DNA of 64,000 bases from positions 2,982,684-3,046,683 of the forward strand of contig CAJFCJ010000019.1 of the NCBI GenBank assembly GCA_904063045.1. Direction: 5' to 3'. Positions 1-13,600 of this stretch are shown piece after piece (the first letter of the stretch is position 1; every line of letters starts with the position of its first letter). A program made the translations under genes and the position numbers. The notes beneath the pieces are model-generated. The model worked only from the letters and a program-made list of their open reading frames with translations, was not told the DNA's origin and searched no databases. The stretch is from Dimorphilus gyrociliatus. Its lineage: Eukaryota; Annelida; Polychaeta; Dinophilidae.

Positions 1-1903
1 TAAGAAAATTCTTACAAGCCCTTGGAGCCTTTATTTTTGTCGCTTCCTTAATAAGCGAATCGATTGTCTATAACTGAGAAAATTTGACGCCCCCTCAACC
101 TTTCGTCTTACCGACTCTTTGGCATGAAAATTTTTTACATATAGAATTAGATAAATATCGATCAGTTGGATATTTACCAACTTTCATGATGCCATCTGTT
201 TTATCTGATCATTTAAGTATGTGTTTTCCATTTATATCCATTAATATTTTTAAAAGTGTTGACTGTTGTCATATAACCTCACAAGTTGATACATTAATTA
301 TGTAAATAAGTTTACCGTCTTCCCCTTTTGCAAACGAATCGATAAGAGACACGAAAGAAAAGATAATTATATATGTTAATTTAGCACAAGGAAATTTATG
401 CATATCCAAGGATTTAAAAATAACAAATGAAATTATTTTGCATTTTTATGTGTTTGCTTAAATGATTAAATATGTCATTTCATTGCATTCGACAGATGAA
501 AAGCTAAAATTTGCTGTATTATGTGATCAGTAACGCATACAACTCAAATATATTTGTTGCCTAAAATGCACTCGGCCTCTTTTCTCATTATTTATGCTCA
601 ACTTTTTGAGATTCATCTATACTCTATTAAAAATCCTGTATATTTAAATAGGTTAATTAAGTATTCTAAGCCAATCTTGTCTATGTTACAGACCACGGCT
701 AATCAAGGGAACTTTGTTTAAATATTTCATTGTCTATAAAAGAAGCATCATTTATAAATGAATAACCTTTGGCAGAAGTTTACTTGTTTGTTTTTTTCTC
801 TTTGTAAAAGAATTGTTAAGGATTACCATTAAATATTGAAGAAATATACATAAGGATTATCGAAAATGTTAATTATAATGAAATTTTATTCAGTGTCATG
901 AAAGAATAATCATAAATTAAGGAATCAACCGAAATAATGAATAATCCAGAATGTTACTTTTCATTTAAGTTACTTAATTAATCACAACTTAATTGTTGGG
1001 GTATCCAACATAAATATGACTGAATAATAAAAGACAATACAACAATATATTCAAATTCAAAATCAAAATCAAACTTTGATCTGATTCCTTCTCTAGGGAA
1101 ACAGTATATTTAAAACTCGTATACTACATTTGATAAACATGGATCATTTGTTATTCTTTGTTCTTAAAGTCGATATGCAGCTTTCGAAAAAGACCTTGAC
1201 CAGTAATAACTTTAACAGCAATTTTTAATATTTTCTATGAACTCTCATTTATTGTCTTTAGTAATAACTACTATAATGATAGTTAACTATTATATATTAA
1301 TCATAGAGATACATATACTAGATATATATATATCTTATATCGTAGTAAACCCATTACTTTGAAGCTGAATAACACGTAAACAGCTGGATATAAATTATAT
1401 TTTCTTCTAAACCGTATTGCTGGTATATACAGTATACTCTCTACTGCAAAATAAGGGTACATATTTAATAATTCATATTTAAAGATAAAACTCACACTTC
1501 AAAAATATGATCTAATAAAAAGAGAATAGTTAAACAACCTAATTAAAGCAGGCGAAAAACATTGGACACGCCTTGCTTTCCATCAAATTAAGTTGGCATG
1601 ATAACAGTTTATGAGCTTGTATAAAATCGCTTTTAAAAATTTGTATTATGAAACGTAAGATTAATTAGAATAGACAATAAACACAGAGAGAAATTTTCAT
1701 GCGTGCTATAGTTCTTTTGTAATTGACATTTTCCTAACAACGATTATACTGAAGGAAAAAATGCCAGCAGCTGCAAATGACATTACGACATTATCCTATA
1801 ATCGCGTGCATGTCACTCTCTTAATAAAATTTTCAAAATATTCTTTATAATGGAACTTGTAAGATATATTCTATTCTACGAATAAAATAATTGCGTAACT
1901 TAC
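1..1903. other. AT-rich non-coding stretch
   Basis: I see no convincing coding exon. Short open frames here are low-complexity AT-rich translations. Because a minus-strand first exon lies just to the right (1904-1973), this stretch may be its intron or may contain short downstream exons that I cannot recognise. Confidence 0.5.
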
Positions 1904-1973
1904 CTTCTGCTAGGCAAAAAGTTGAAATACAAATAGCGAAAGCTAAGAGTGATATTCTCGTGAAAGCGTTCAT
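1904..1973 (-). CDS. Putative first coding exon of a secreted or membrane protein (partial)
   Basis: The minus-strand ATG at 1973 opens 23 codons that read as a signal peptide: a short polar start (MNAFTR), a hydrophobic core rich in L, A, F, I and C, then a small-residue end (CLAE). The frame runs straight into a strong splice donor, G|GTAAGT, at 1903 and splits a codon in phase 1. The 5' side (2000-2100) is less AT-rich than its surroundings and could be the promoter or 5' UTR. I cannot identify the following exons; they would lie at lower coordinates or outside the window. A chance hydrophobic ORF is possible, but signal peptide plus consensus donor argues for a real exon. Confidence 0.45.
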
Positions 1974-3834
1974 TATATGGTAGTAAATTAATCTTAATAA
2001 CTCGGATGCCAATTTTCCTTAGCGATTACAGTGCAGGCGAGAAGCGGTCGACATCGACGACAAATGCTTTCTGGCGGGAACTAACTGTCTACGCCTATAG
2101 TCTGGTTTCTGAATCCACACAGAGCTTCTATTCGCTTAAAAGGCAATCTGACTAGGTACCTATCCACGAAGTGATAAGAGCGTCGAATCAATAGGAATTC
2201 CTAAAAGATAAAAAAGGATACCCTTCACGATGCATAATGTTACGTCTATCTTTGGTATTTCATAAAAAAACTCGTCAAAGTGAATTGCTAATATTAATTG
2301 TATTCTGATTCCTTTCGAAAAGAATAAGAGTCGAGGGATTTTCGATATACAATATTACTACTGCGTAATGTAAACAAAGCCAATAATAGGATAATTAAAG
2401 TTTTTCTTGAAAAAATGAATTAATGTTATACAGTTACTATGGGAATAGTATGGAAAAGATTACGATATCACTGCTTGGGAAATAATTAAACCGTCGAAAT
2501 CTGATTGCAATGACTTGAAAACTTTGCACGCGTCCTCTGGGAGTTTTTTCTATATATTTATTTGACTTTGTTTTTATACTAAAAGGCAGGAATTTGAAAA
2601 ATATTATATATTTAATAGTGTAAAATTGGTAAAATACCATAGAGATATACGAAATATCATCTAGATTAAAACGGATTACAAATGGTGTCGGGTTAAATGT
2701 TTTAAACAATTTATGTAAAATGTACACATATAACTTTTGAATAACACTAATATTTATATTGAAAAGGCAAATATCCAGATTCTTTATGATAAAATCACGC
2801 TTATACATGGAGAATGCATCTCGGAGCTGCAAGTCATTTCACTGTATAAAGATACAATAGAGTAACATTGTACATTACATACATAGGGAGTTTCCATAAA
2901 GAAAATTAAAATCTACACTGCTGCGACTAAAGAAAGATCTTTTTATGATATTTCTGTACAGTAATTGATGAAACTCGACAAATATATAAAGCTTAATTAA
3001 GGAGTAGAATACATAATCAAAATCTTATAACATATACACAAAACGAATAGAGGACGAAAAGGACAACGATTAATTATTATATTTATAAATTTGAATAAGT
3101 AGATGCTTTCATCACATAGAATATACTTTTGCGATATATTATACTTTTAAAAATGTATGCTAATCAATTGCGACAGTATTGTCCTTTTTCTAAATGAAAA
3201 CGTTGAAAAATCATACTGGAAAATTTACGGCAAAATAATTCAATACTAAATTCATCAATATGAATAAATGAAAGGTAATAAAATGCAATTGCAATGTCAG
3301 CTGTTTACTTAGGAAAAAATAGAGGCTTATCCTTACAAAATCAGATTAATAAACAGTAAAAAAATGTGTTGAAAATCCCCCATCCTTCAGCTTAAAGCTA
3401 AAAGTAACCATCCTCTTCAGTAAACGTTAAATCCGCGATGAGTCATTACGGAAAGAACATGGAAAATCACTAGTACTTCGTTGGGATAGTCTTTGGCTAT
3501 GAAATGACTCTAAGCATTGGCCAATGTTGAGATAGAAAGAAATATTATTACTCCGCATCTGCAAAGTATAGAAGATGGCTTATTCTACACTCTGAAGCTC
3601 TAGTAATTGAAAGAAATAACAGAAAAAACGGATTGAAATATATATGCCTTAAAATTTTACAGTAAATGGTTTCAGAAAATCTTCTTTCGTCGAATACTCG
3701 TATGTTAAACTATTTATTATTGAAAAAACAGGCCAATTAACATATTGTTACTAGGAATAAGTGTCTAATGAACAGGATATGACTTTGTTTTATACGTAGA
3801 ACAAGATTCTTATAATACATTTACTGTATAAAAT

Positions 3835-3854
3835 TTATATATATATATATATAA
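3835..3854. repeat. TA dinucleotide repeat
   Basis: An uninterrupted alternating T/A run of about 20 bp, the first of several TA microsatellites in the window. Confidence 0.85.
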
Positions 3855-4297
3855 ATACATTTTTTTAATTATTTAATGACTATGGGATATCACTGTTGTC
3901 CTGTAAAATATATATTTTACTCTCTTCTATGTGTCAATTTTCAGATATACTTGAATCTGTGGTAACATATCTCGTAAATCGTTATTGTTTAATTACGTCG
4001 ACCTTCAGTCACTGAATTGAAAGGAGAATACATAATGAACTTAAAATTTGCATACAAGCTTCTCTACGGGTGGAATGTTAGAACTTTGAATAGACACTTT
4101 AGTCCCTGGAAGGTATGATGTATAAAAAAAAATCCCCTTATTTCAATATTCTATATAATTGAAAAAATATTAAATTTAACATTCTTCCACTTTCTATCTA
4201 TTACTTTATTTTTGGAATTTAAAATGTCATACTAGAATATCCTGTATCTAAACAAAGAATCTATAAGTTGATAGATTAGAAAGAAATGACGGCTCAC

Positions 4298-4335
4298 CAG
4301 CAATTTATATCCGAGAATTGGAAGAGCATCTCGTA
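4298..4335 (-). other. Candidate 38-nt exon (minus strand)
   Basis: On the minus strand a pyrimidine-rich acceptor ending CTCTTCAG is followed by 38 nt and then a consensus donor, GTGAGC. One frame is open and ends in phase 0. It may be a 5' UTR exon of the gene whose ATG lies at 1973, or a chance pairing of splice signals. No homology is recognised. Confidence 0.2.
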
Positions 4336-7300
4336 CTGAAGAGGTCGAAAAAATGCGTGTAGGGGATTAAGACGGATTCGAGTATGGCTAGAGGTTAAGA
4401 GAAGTCAACGTCGAAACGTAAATAAAATGCGTATAAAGTATTGATTAATTATCGACTATTTTCACACATTTTTCCCAGGAGTATCGTGGCCGAATATCCA
4501 CTGAAGAATTCCGTGCGTTAACGCGATTTATTTAGTTAGAAAATATATAATAGATATTCTACTTTCTCTTTTCTTCTTTTTCCTATATAACTGACTCAGT
4601 CGCTTATCGCTCAAAGGCAAGACGCACGCAATATGACTTTACAATCTAAGCGGATTAAGGATTTACAGCCAATTATCGCCTCCAACTTGATGTATTACAT
4701 ATAATATATAATAATAATTTATTTATTGGACTAATTTTCAAGATTGCTTAAGACTATTCGACAGATTTGGAATACAGTATGTTAGGACTACCAAATTAAA
4801 GCGATTGAGAAATTTCGTCGAGTTTTATTGTCTTCGTAAACCAATGACTTCGTTTCGTATAACATTTCAGTCCAATGTCTTTAAGTAAATATATAAGACG
4901 TCTGAATTGTCGTCCACCCCTCTTCCATCTCTTTCATTTTTAGAGGATAAATTTTTAGACGCATGCAGGAATCCTTATGTAGCAACGACATCTGCAGAGT
5001 TCTCATATTCGCCATTGTCACAATGTGCTAAAATGCCCTTATAAAAGATTCTCCACTTGTATTCGCTCAATTTGCTTCTTCACCTAATTTTTATATATGT
5101 AAAAAAAAACGCTTTTGCTACTTCTCGTGAAAGAACTAACGTATTTTCTTTTCTTAAGGCCTTTATTTTCTTGGTAACCTATTTTTTCTGTTTTGAAGAG
5201 TTTAATCTTTTTCTTATTGTTTTTATAAAAGGTTTGCATCTATGCAATTAAAAGATATTTTTGATCTAAAAGCATTTCGGGCAACAGTCTTTTCTCCTTC
5301 TTTATTTATTCTACTCTAATAAAAAAGGTATATCATCATTTCCCATTTAGAAAGGGCTAATAAATATAACAGACATAATTTTATGATCGTTCTTACAATT
5401 TACTGATTTGAAAAGCCTTCTGTTTCTAGTTACATTCCTAATAGCACATCCATCATTTAAATCCTTTGATTATCAATCTTCTACTCTCTACAGTTTTATG
5501 TATCAACTCTACCTGGGAAAAAAGAAACAAACCTTGTGTTTTTTGTTGTTCGAAAGTATAGAAATAATTCGACAAAACCCTTTGAAAATATAAAAGTATC
5601 TTTTCAGCAGGCATTCTCTAATTGACAGACTACTCACAGACTATCATACTATTAGCTAGGTGAATTACAGCTATATTTTATGCTATATATACCTGCTCTT
5701 TTATAATTACATCAATATTAGTGATGAGACTTTAATTATCTTAGAGATTCGTTACTTGAAATAATTGCACCAACCCCTTTCACTTGTTGAATAAATTTTT
5801 TTAATAGAACAGAATTCATAACGAACAATCCGGAAGTAATAAATTCAAGTTTTTAAATGATCCCTTTTTTGTTATTAATACAGTGCTTTACCGCTTTTTT
5901 TCTATTAGTAATTGTTACTTATTCTATTACTTTATCGTCTATAAGTAGGTTATCTATATTTTCAAAGTTAAATATACTTATATTTTAGAATTTATCCAAT
6001 GGAATTTTTAAAGGAAGACGTTATGACTTGAGTTTTCTATTCAACCAATAGGTGGGGTTATACATGATTTTTATGGGATAGTCAAAATATGCAAAATACT
6101 TTCTATAATTAAGCCTTTAATTAACTGAAGGAATTACTTGAAAGATAATGGGCTATAGTTAAAAGATGAGATTAAAATGGAGAAATGTTGGAAACATTCC
6201 GTAGCGTCGAACTTTTAATTTAATTAAATTAATAATTACAAATTTGGATGCCATAAAATTTAATAGAGGTAGGCTTAAATTTACCGAGAGAAAACTGTCC
6301 AATTTCCTGAGACGTTGAATTATAAAATGGGAAGATTAGCATTTGTCGACTATCAAATTTTCAACAAGCTATGAAGTAATCAAGTACTGCACTAGTTTCA
6401 GCTATTCAGATAATTTAGCAATGAAAACAGTTTTAACTTCGAAAACGCCCCAAATAAATTAGCGTGAATGAAACAAGACAAAAAGCATACAGATTTTTTA
6501 CGATATATCACGTATCTTATGCGGAGAAATTAGCTATCAGAGTTGCGTGATAAGTTACAGTCGTTCAGGAGCGCCCATCGTAATCTGGTGGAAATTCAGC
6601 AGGAAATGACCCTAACCTTTTACCTTTCCATGATTATGTAATTTGTAAGAGGCTGATAATTAGGTCATTTGGCCGCCCGTAATCTATAAGATGCTGCTTA
6701 CTTTGAAAGATAGACTAAGACATTTGTTAATTAGACGACTTTTCTTCTGATGTGTTATGTAAGTTCCCCATCGAAGCTTTCAACACTAAAAGAAGAATGC
6801 ATCTAACACTTTGCATGTGAAATAGACTGCCTAAAAAAATGTTTTCTTTAGGATTTGTTTGAAGATTTCCTAGGATTGCGTGACAACTGTAGCATATATA
6901 CAAGTGTAATTCATAATTTTACGATTGTATCCTTCTTTTTTCTTGTACCTGTATAGCAGCTTGAAGTACAAGCTGGTAAGGTTATTATTTTTTACTAGCT
7001 CCTCATCTCGTAATCTTTTTAAGCGTAAGTAAACTCAGCATTTTGCACTCTAGAATAATTTTTCAATCGTGATTAACGTTATTCTTCCCCAAAGTTTAAG
7101 ATAAGAAATCGAAATGTTTCAATTGTAAAATGTCTTATATCGTCAATTTTTTTCGTTATAACATTTCATTAAGCGTAACGATATCGTAATAAACAATATA
7201 AAATTTGCGTGATTTTACGTAATTATTTCAGTTTTATCCCTTAAAAGACTATAGGCACTTTTCAACGGTGAAGATTTTTAATATTTCATCACTGATCATT

Positions 7301-7833
7301 TGAATATTTTACATTATTGAGTTTTTATGACTGCTCATCTCCTCTTTTATAATATTGCTGTACCTGTTTTATTTACGTAATGTACCAATTATCGTGTTAC
7401 AATTAAATTCCCTTGTCTCAACTGAACATGTTATATAACAGCTTTCCATATTTTTAATTAATAAACTGTTTATAGCTTTTTAGCTTTATAATTTAAACTG
7501 TTGAGAAATTCTTTACGGGCAACGCGACAAACTTCATCCAACAGTTGGCGCTTTCGTCGCGAAGTATTCTTTCGTCAATCAGATGATCGCTGTAGTTCAA
7601 ACGGAGCGGATCGTTAACTAAGTGTTAATTAGAAAGCTTTATTGATCAAATCCGGAGTGGAAACTCTAATTTTTTATTTACCTAGGTGAGATTAAAAAGA
7701 AGCATCTTCCTTTTTTAGAAACTAACACAAAAGGAAAAATTCGCATGGGACGTCATACTGAATAGAATGAGAAGAAAAAGATAGAAAATTAGCTTCATCG
7801 CAATCTGAAAGAGGATTGACAGTTACGTCACGG

Positions 7834-10642
7834 ATGAAATCGATCTTCCTCTTCTTCTTTCCCTTTCTTCCCTTTTCCCTTGCTGGGCCTATTCAGCTTC
7901 TCTTCAGCATCAAAGAGGAACTACCCCGAAACTCGGTCGTGGGGAATATTTTGAAAAATTCCACAAGAAATTTCGCGCTTCGCATAATTCCAAAACCAAA
8001 AAGTAATGCAGGACTATTATTCCGGATACATGAGAACGGTGACCTAAGAACAAGATCAAGAATAGACCGAGATGAAATATGCCCTCGACAGGAAAAGTGT
8101 GATATAGAAATGGATATATTCGACAGAACAGTCTTCTATAAAGTCATTGTTGAAATAAAGGATAAGAATGATAATAAGCCAAAATTTACTGAAAACTCAA
8201 CTACATTTTTTGTGTCAGAGGCAACTGGACCCGGATTTTCAATATCATTACCCGCCGCTCAAGATAATGATAGCCCGAAATACGGTATAAAGAAGTATGA
8301 GATTCCTGATCTCCGTAAGAAATACTTTGAATTTACATGGAGAAGGCTAGAGGATGGAACGGATGACCTAAAATTGTTATTAAAGAGAAAATTAGATAGA
8401 GAGAGAAAAGAGAAGTATAATATGGTTCTAAAGGCAATTGATGGTTCAGGTAAAAGTGACAGCTTGAAAATTCTTATAATAGTGACCGATGCTAACGATA
8501 ACATAGCTGTTTTTGAGGACCAGCATTACGAAGGGGAAGTCTTAGAAAACAGCCCTAAAGGTACAAGCGTCCTTCAGGTTATTGCCAGGGACGAAGATTT
8601 GGGACCGAACGCAGAAATTGATTATTTCATTGTTTCTTCCGACTATCTGCCTTTTGAAATAGATGAGTCGGGAGTGATAAAAGTAAAGGGATCCATTGAT
8701 TACGAGGAAAATCATTCTTATGAATTCTCAGTACGAGCTCGAGATAGGGGACCAGATCCGCTATCGAGTATCGCTTCCGTTAAAATTAAAGTTCTAGACG
8801 AAAACGATTGCACACCGAAGATTCATGTTAAAGTAAGTGTAAAATTCCTCTTCGGAGTTGATTGGTTGACACATTAATAATTAATTATTTAGGGAAGAAG
8901 GTATGAATAAGATAAATATAGTATAGAGGGCGAATTAAAGAATTAGGCGAAGAGAATAATTACGTATATAGTATAAATGTATTTTGAGATGAAAGCTGCC
9001 AAGAAATTTGTAACTAAAATAACTTGAATTAACTTATTATTCAAGTTTCTATCTTGTTAATAAATCATTTTCTAGCAAATATTACATCGATTATTAGTTA
9101 ATCTGATAAATTATTAAAACACTATTTTCTCTTTCTTTATAGACCTTACAAGTTGACAATTCCTTTGCAACAATGGAAGAAAATCGGCCCGAGAAGAATT
9201 TTATTGCTTTCGTTACAGTTGAAGATCCCGACTCTGGCAAAGGAGGAGAAGTAGAATGCGACTTAAAAGATAATAAAAGTCATTTCTTATTGAAGAAAAT
9301 AATTCCGAAAGAGTACAAGCTTGTTAATAAATCACCTTTAAACAGAGAAGATCCAAGATTTGATGATAAAGGAGAAATAGGTATCGTTATTCTATGCAAG
9401 GATTTAGGTAAGAATCCAAATATTGGAAGTAGTTTTGTCCTGCTGAAAGTGCTCGATCAAAACGAATCCCCACCAGTCTTCAAAGACAGTGAAGTATTTA
9501 AAGCTATTCAAGAGAATCAAGGTAAAGGAAAACTGCTGGTAGAAATAGAAGCAAACGATCCAGATGGAAATGATCGTAATTTAAGTTTTCGTTTCAAAAA
9601 TAAGCGATTCGAGAAATACTTAGAGTTGAAAGAAGACGGAAATCGTGCTAAAATTTACACTAAAGTTAGCTTGGACCATGAGGAGACTCCGGAATTGCAT
9701 GTGAAAGTAGAAGCTTGTGATCAAGGTGGAAAATGCGACGTATGCACTATACATATTCAGATACAAGATTTAAATGATAATTATCCAGAATTTCGAGAAA
9801 ATTTTTACAATTTCTCAGTTTTAGAAAACCAAAAATCTTCACTTTTTGTCGGAAAAGTCAACGCTTTCGACCGAGATTCTAAAAGCCTAAATGAATTCTG
9901 CCTTAAGTTGAAAGGAGAAAAGGATTATCATTTTAAAATTGATAAAAATGGAACCATTCGAACAGCAAGAAAGCTTGATCGGGAAAAAATTTCAGTATAT
10001 CATTTATCTGTTTATGCTCTTCCTGACACATGCAATTTTTTGCCTACGGCTCCGGGAGTCCGCAAGGCAATTGTGGAGATCTGGATCTTAGACGAGAACG
10101 ATCATTCTCCAGAGTTTAAATGGCCTGCCTCATCCTCTTATACAATATCAGTTAATCCCGATTCGAGGGTTAATAAGGTGGTAGCTAGCCTAGTTGCTTC
10201 CGACAAGGATACTGGATTAAATTCAAAAATTCAGTATGAGCTTTTGTCCGATAAACCAGCAGGATTTTTCCAGTTAAATCCATTCACAGGCGTTGTAAAA
10301 CTAGCCAAAAGCTTAGAAACGTTCGAGAACGGAGCAGTTATCAAGTTTATTGTCAAAGCTTCAGACATGGGAGAAAAGTCTTTATCTTCAGAAGAGAGAA
10401 CTTTAAACTTTATGGTAAATAGGACGTCGTCCGGAGAATTTTTCGGTGAAATATGGAATACATATGTCCTCTGGGTTATTATTGGACTAGGAATCCTTGG
10501 CGCTATTCTTCTTGTTGCTTGTTTTGCGTTAATCAGGAGAGGAAGGAAAAGAAGTGATGAAGTAGACGAAGGATCTCCAGTTAAAGAGAGAATGTTAGCC
10601 GTTAAAGATGTTCATTACGTTCCTAAAGACGTAAGTATATAA
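7834..10642 (+). CDS. Delta1-type protocadherin with seven cadherin repeats
   Basis: Calcium-dependent homophilic adhesion protein of the plasma membrane. Exons are 7834-8832 and 9143-10642, joined in phase 0 (832 aa as drawn). The ATG at 7834 starts a signal peptide (core IFLFFFPFLPFSLAG). Seven cadherin repeats follow, linked by calcium motifs such as DKNDNKP, DANDN, DENDC, DLNDN and DENDHSP, with internal DxD or DPDSG motifs. Repeat 4 carries the protocadherin-like ENRPEKNFIAFV signature. A single membrane helix lies at about 10465-10540 (VLWVIIGLGILGAILLVAC), then a short basic tail. Seven repeats fit the PCDH1/7/9/11 group rather than the six-repeat clustered type. The frame ends KDVSI-stop, but GAC|GTAAGTAT at 10631 is a near-perfect donor, so the tail probably continues in an unfound 3' exon. 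Nearly the whole ectodomain is in two exons, as is usual for protocadherins. Confidence 0.9.
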
Positions 10643-13600
10643 AAGAATATCTTACTTTATTTAAATAAGAGTTTAAAAAGATGTTTGCCTATTTGTTCTT
10701 GTATTGGTATTCTTTAGTCTAACAATGAATTATATAAAGACTGTCGACAGCTAAGATGGCACTTAATTTAAAATTACTGGCCTCAAATAAGGCAATACAT
10801 TTGATCGATTTAAAGAATTAGAAATAACAGGGCTTCTGTCTGTTTAACTCTTAAACATTCTTCTATCATCGTTACCGATGTAACAAAGTTGCTTCAAGGG
10901 TCGATACGACAAAAAACATATCAAGTATGTCAATTCTCCTTAATATTTGCTAAAAAAGTGGGCGATAAATACAAATATTTTCATTGTCAGACGAAATACT
11001 GCCACTATCCTCCTCTTGTGCGCGTTTTAACGATAAACAAGCTAAACAATGATAATAAATAACAATGACGATAATTAGACAATATAGTTGTCAGGTGGGA
11101 CCCAAGTTTTTCGTGACAAATTCGTTGATAGTTGTCTATAGGAAATCTATCGACTGAACGATTGATAGTGGGCAAGAATCAATGGAATCGAGTGAGAGTA
11201 GGAGGAGCTGTTTGTATCTCGGCAACTGATCTTACTTAGATAGCGCTCGTCTAGTTTTTTACGCACCTAAAAATAACTTTTCTTTTATCTCCTTTATTAA
11301 AGAATTATTTTTATAAATTTTCTAGAACAAAGCTTTATTGCCCGTTTTTTGGATGCTTAGATGTAGAAAAAAGTTATATAACATACAGTTCCGCCTTAAA
11401 CCCCTTTTACTTTCATTAAAACTTCAGTATAGTATAAATATTTGACATGCAAATGATATGCAAATGAAGTTACATAAAAATGTGAATAGTCACGGCTTGC
11501 AGATGGTTTTTATATCCTATTAAACTAGCATCGTCTCCCCTTCCATCATTAATTATTCATATTCGTATAAGGAAGCGAATTAGGTGTAATTCTTAGAAGG
11601 CGTCTATTCATTCCCTAATTACGGAAGCCAAAGAGAGAAACGCTTAGATTATGAAAAATGTGACGATTGTTATTGATTTGTATAGTTGAGTACAAGACTA
11701 TACAATTATAGATCGACAAAAAGACAGAAAACAGATATTATAGGAAATTGTTAACTAGAAAAAAAAATGCTCTGAGACGGCTATCTGCAATGGATATTTA
11801 TGCTTAATAGGCGGCTTTTTACAGTCATTACATAATTTATCGAGCCGTTAAATTGTATGGGCGATTATTGACTTGAGTTATGTTTGAAGTAAGGCTACAA
11901 AGACTGCAATTTTAAGACTCCTACGTCGTTATAAATCTGTGCCAGTACCATAATATTTCTGCTTGTTTTAAAAGGTACTAGAAGCAAACTAACCCAGTCA
12001 TGGTTTTTTCCGTCATTGCACAAAATTTATTTACGGCTTAACATTGCATTTTACGGTGACAAAACCACAATTTCAAGTTAATAAGCATCCTATATATTTT
12101 AGGCCGACAAATGATACTCTCTTTATTAGCTTCATTGCTAAAAAAAATAATTGTTTAAGTTAAGCGAAAAGAAACTGAAAGCATCCTCTCAAAGCATGTA
12201 AGAGGAAACTATAAAAACCCCGTTATTTATGATAGACAAGTGAATGGAAGCAGATAATTTAAGTTAATAGATCCCTTAATCAAAGTAAGAAATGCGGTAA
12301 CAGCTAAATTAAAAGATCAGAGCATCTCTAAAGTATTCAATGACTCCTTCTCTGACAGACACTCTTTCCATTGTTGAGGAGGCAAAATAAAACAAAATAG
12401 AGTGTGATAGGACACAACAAAAACGAATTTAGGCCGACTTTTTTTCACAATCCGCTCTCGATTCGCTCCGTACAACATTCAATCAAGTTTGCATCTGCTT
12501 TACAAACATCAATTTATTGCCTCCACTGCAAAATGTCACTCAATTTGCCAGACGCCTCTTTGCCAAGATAAAAAGAAGAGGTGAAACAGTGTCGCCCCAA
12601 AATGGTTCTTCTGCTTGTTCCGTTACAAACGAGTGTTTGTCAAAGATTCATCTTCATTCGGATAATGTCCGTAAATGAGATAGACAAGCGTTTCACTAAT
12701 CACATTGTTCCTCCCGGCAGCGAATGTTTTTACGGGACAATTTTTTCATTGGATTTATTTAATTCTATATATTGGGATTGGGGGCTACTTTTCTTAATTT
12801 TTTTTGCGGTCAAATTCGCCTTAGGAAAGCAAACAAAACATATTTCCTGACTGAAGCATATCCCTTCATTTGGCCTAAAAGAATTTCAAGGAGATTAGAG
12901 ATTCTTTCTAGGCACGTTTCATAAAGTTTATTGAATGATTCGAAGAATTTGCAGAATTGATAAAATATTTGCAGTAAAAGTGTTTATCGAGTACACTTAC
13001 ACTAAGTTGGAAGGTAATAAAATTCACACAGGACGGTCCAATTAAATTTTCCCTCCTCTAGCAGTTCAATTAACAGCAATCTATAATATTTTCTGTGTTT
13101 CCACAGTTTTTTAAAAATCAATAACGTCGCCGAGGGCCTTCATTCATAAGCCAATCGTTTTCATGAAAGTGTTATATTTAGATCATACCATAAAAAGAAA
13201 TCACCCCCACCCCCCTCTTCACCCTCTTCCTTTCTCAGCCATCACATAAAACTTTCAAACATTAATTTATTCATACTAGAAAAACAGCAAATTAGTACTG
13301 GCAATTTGTTTCCCAAAGAACTATCATAAAGCGCTAATAATCAAATTAACGCCATTTATCGGCCGTCTAATGACTTGGTAGATGATTCGACTAATCGAGT
13401 CAAGGAATGTATAGCTTTATAATAGGCACTTGACTAGAACGAATAAAGTAGAGAGAGGCACAGGGTGAAGATTGGGGTTGAATTTGGTGGAAAACCGCAA
13501 CCTAGCGAAAAATAACTTTTACGAAATAGCCAGAGGCACAAAATTCGGCGTGTGTATATATAAAAAAAAAAGAAAAGAAAAAAAAAAGAAAAGTACGAAA

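Larger units (their letters stand above)
1974..7833. other. Gene-poor interval left of the protocadherin gene
   Basis: No recognisable gene in about 5.9 kb. Contents worth noting: a (TA)n tract at 3835-3854, a candidate 38-nt minus-strand exon at 4298-4335, and a relatively GC-rich segment at about 7500-7620 that probably belongs to the promoter or 5' UTR of the protocadherin gene. The ORFs in this interval are AT-rich, start mostly at non-ATG codons and show no domain. Confidence 0.5.

Noticed and set aside
2437-2832. 131-codon minus-strand ORF
   Set aside because: Translation is typical of AT-rich non-coding DNA (F, I, Y, K rich), with no recognisable family.
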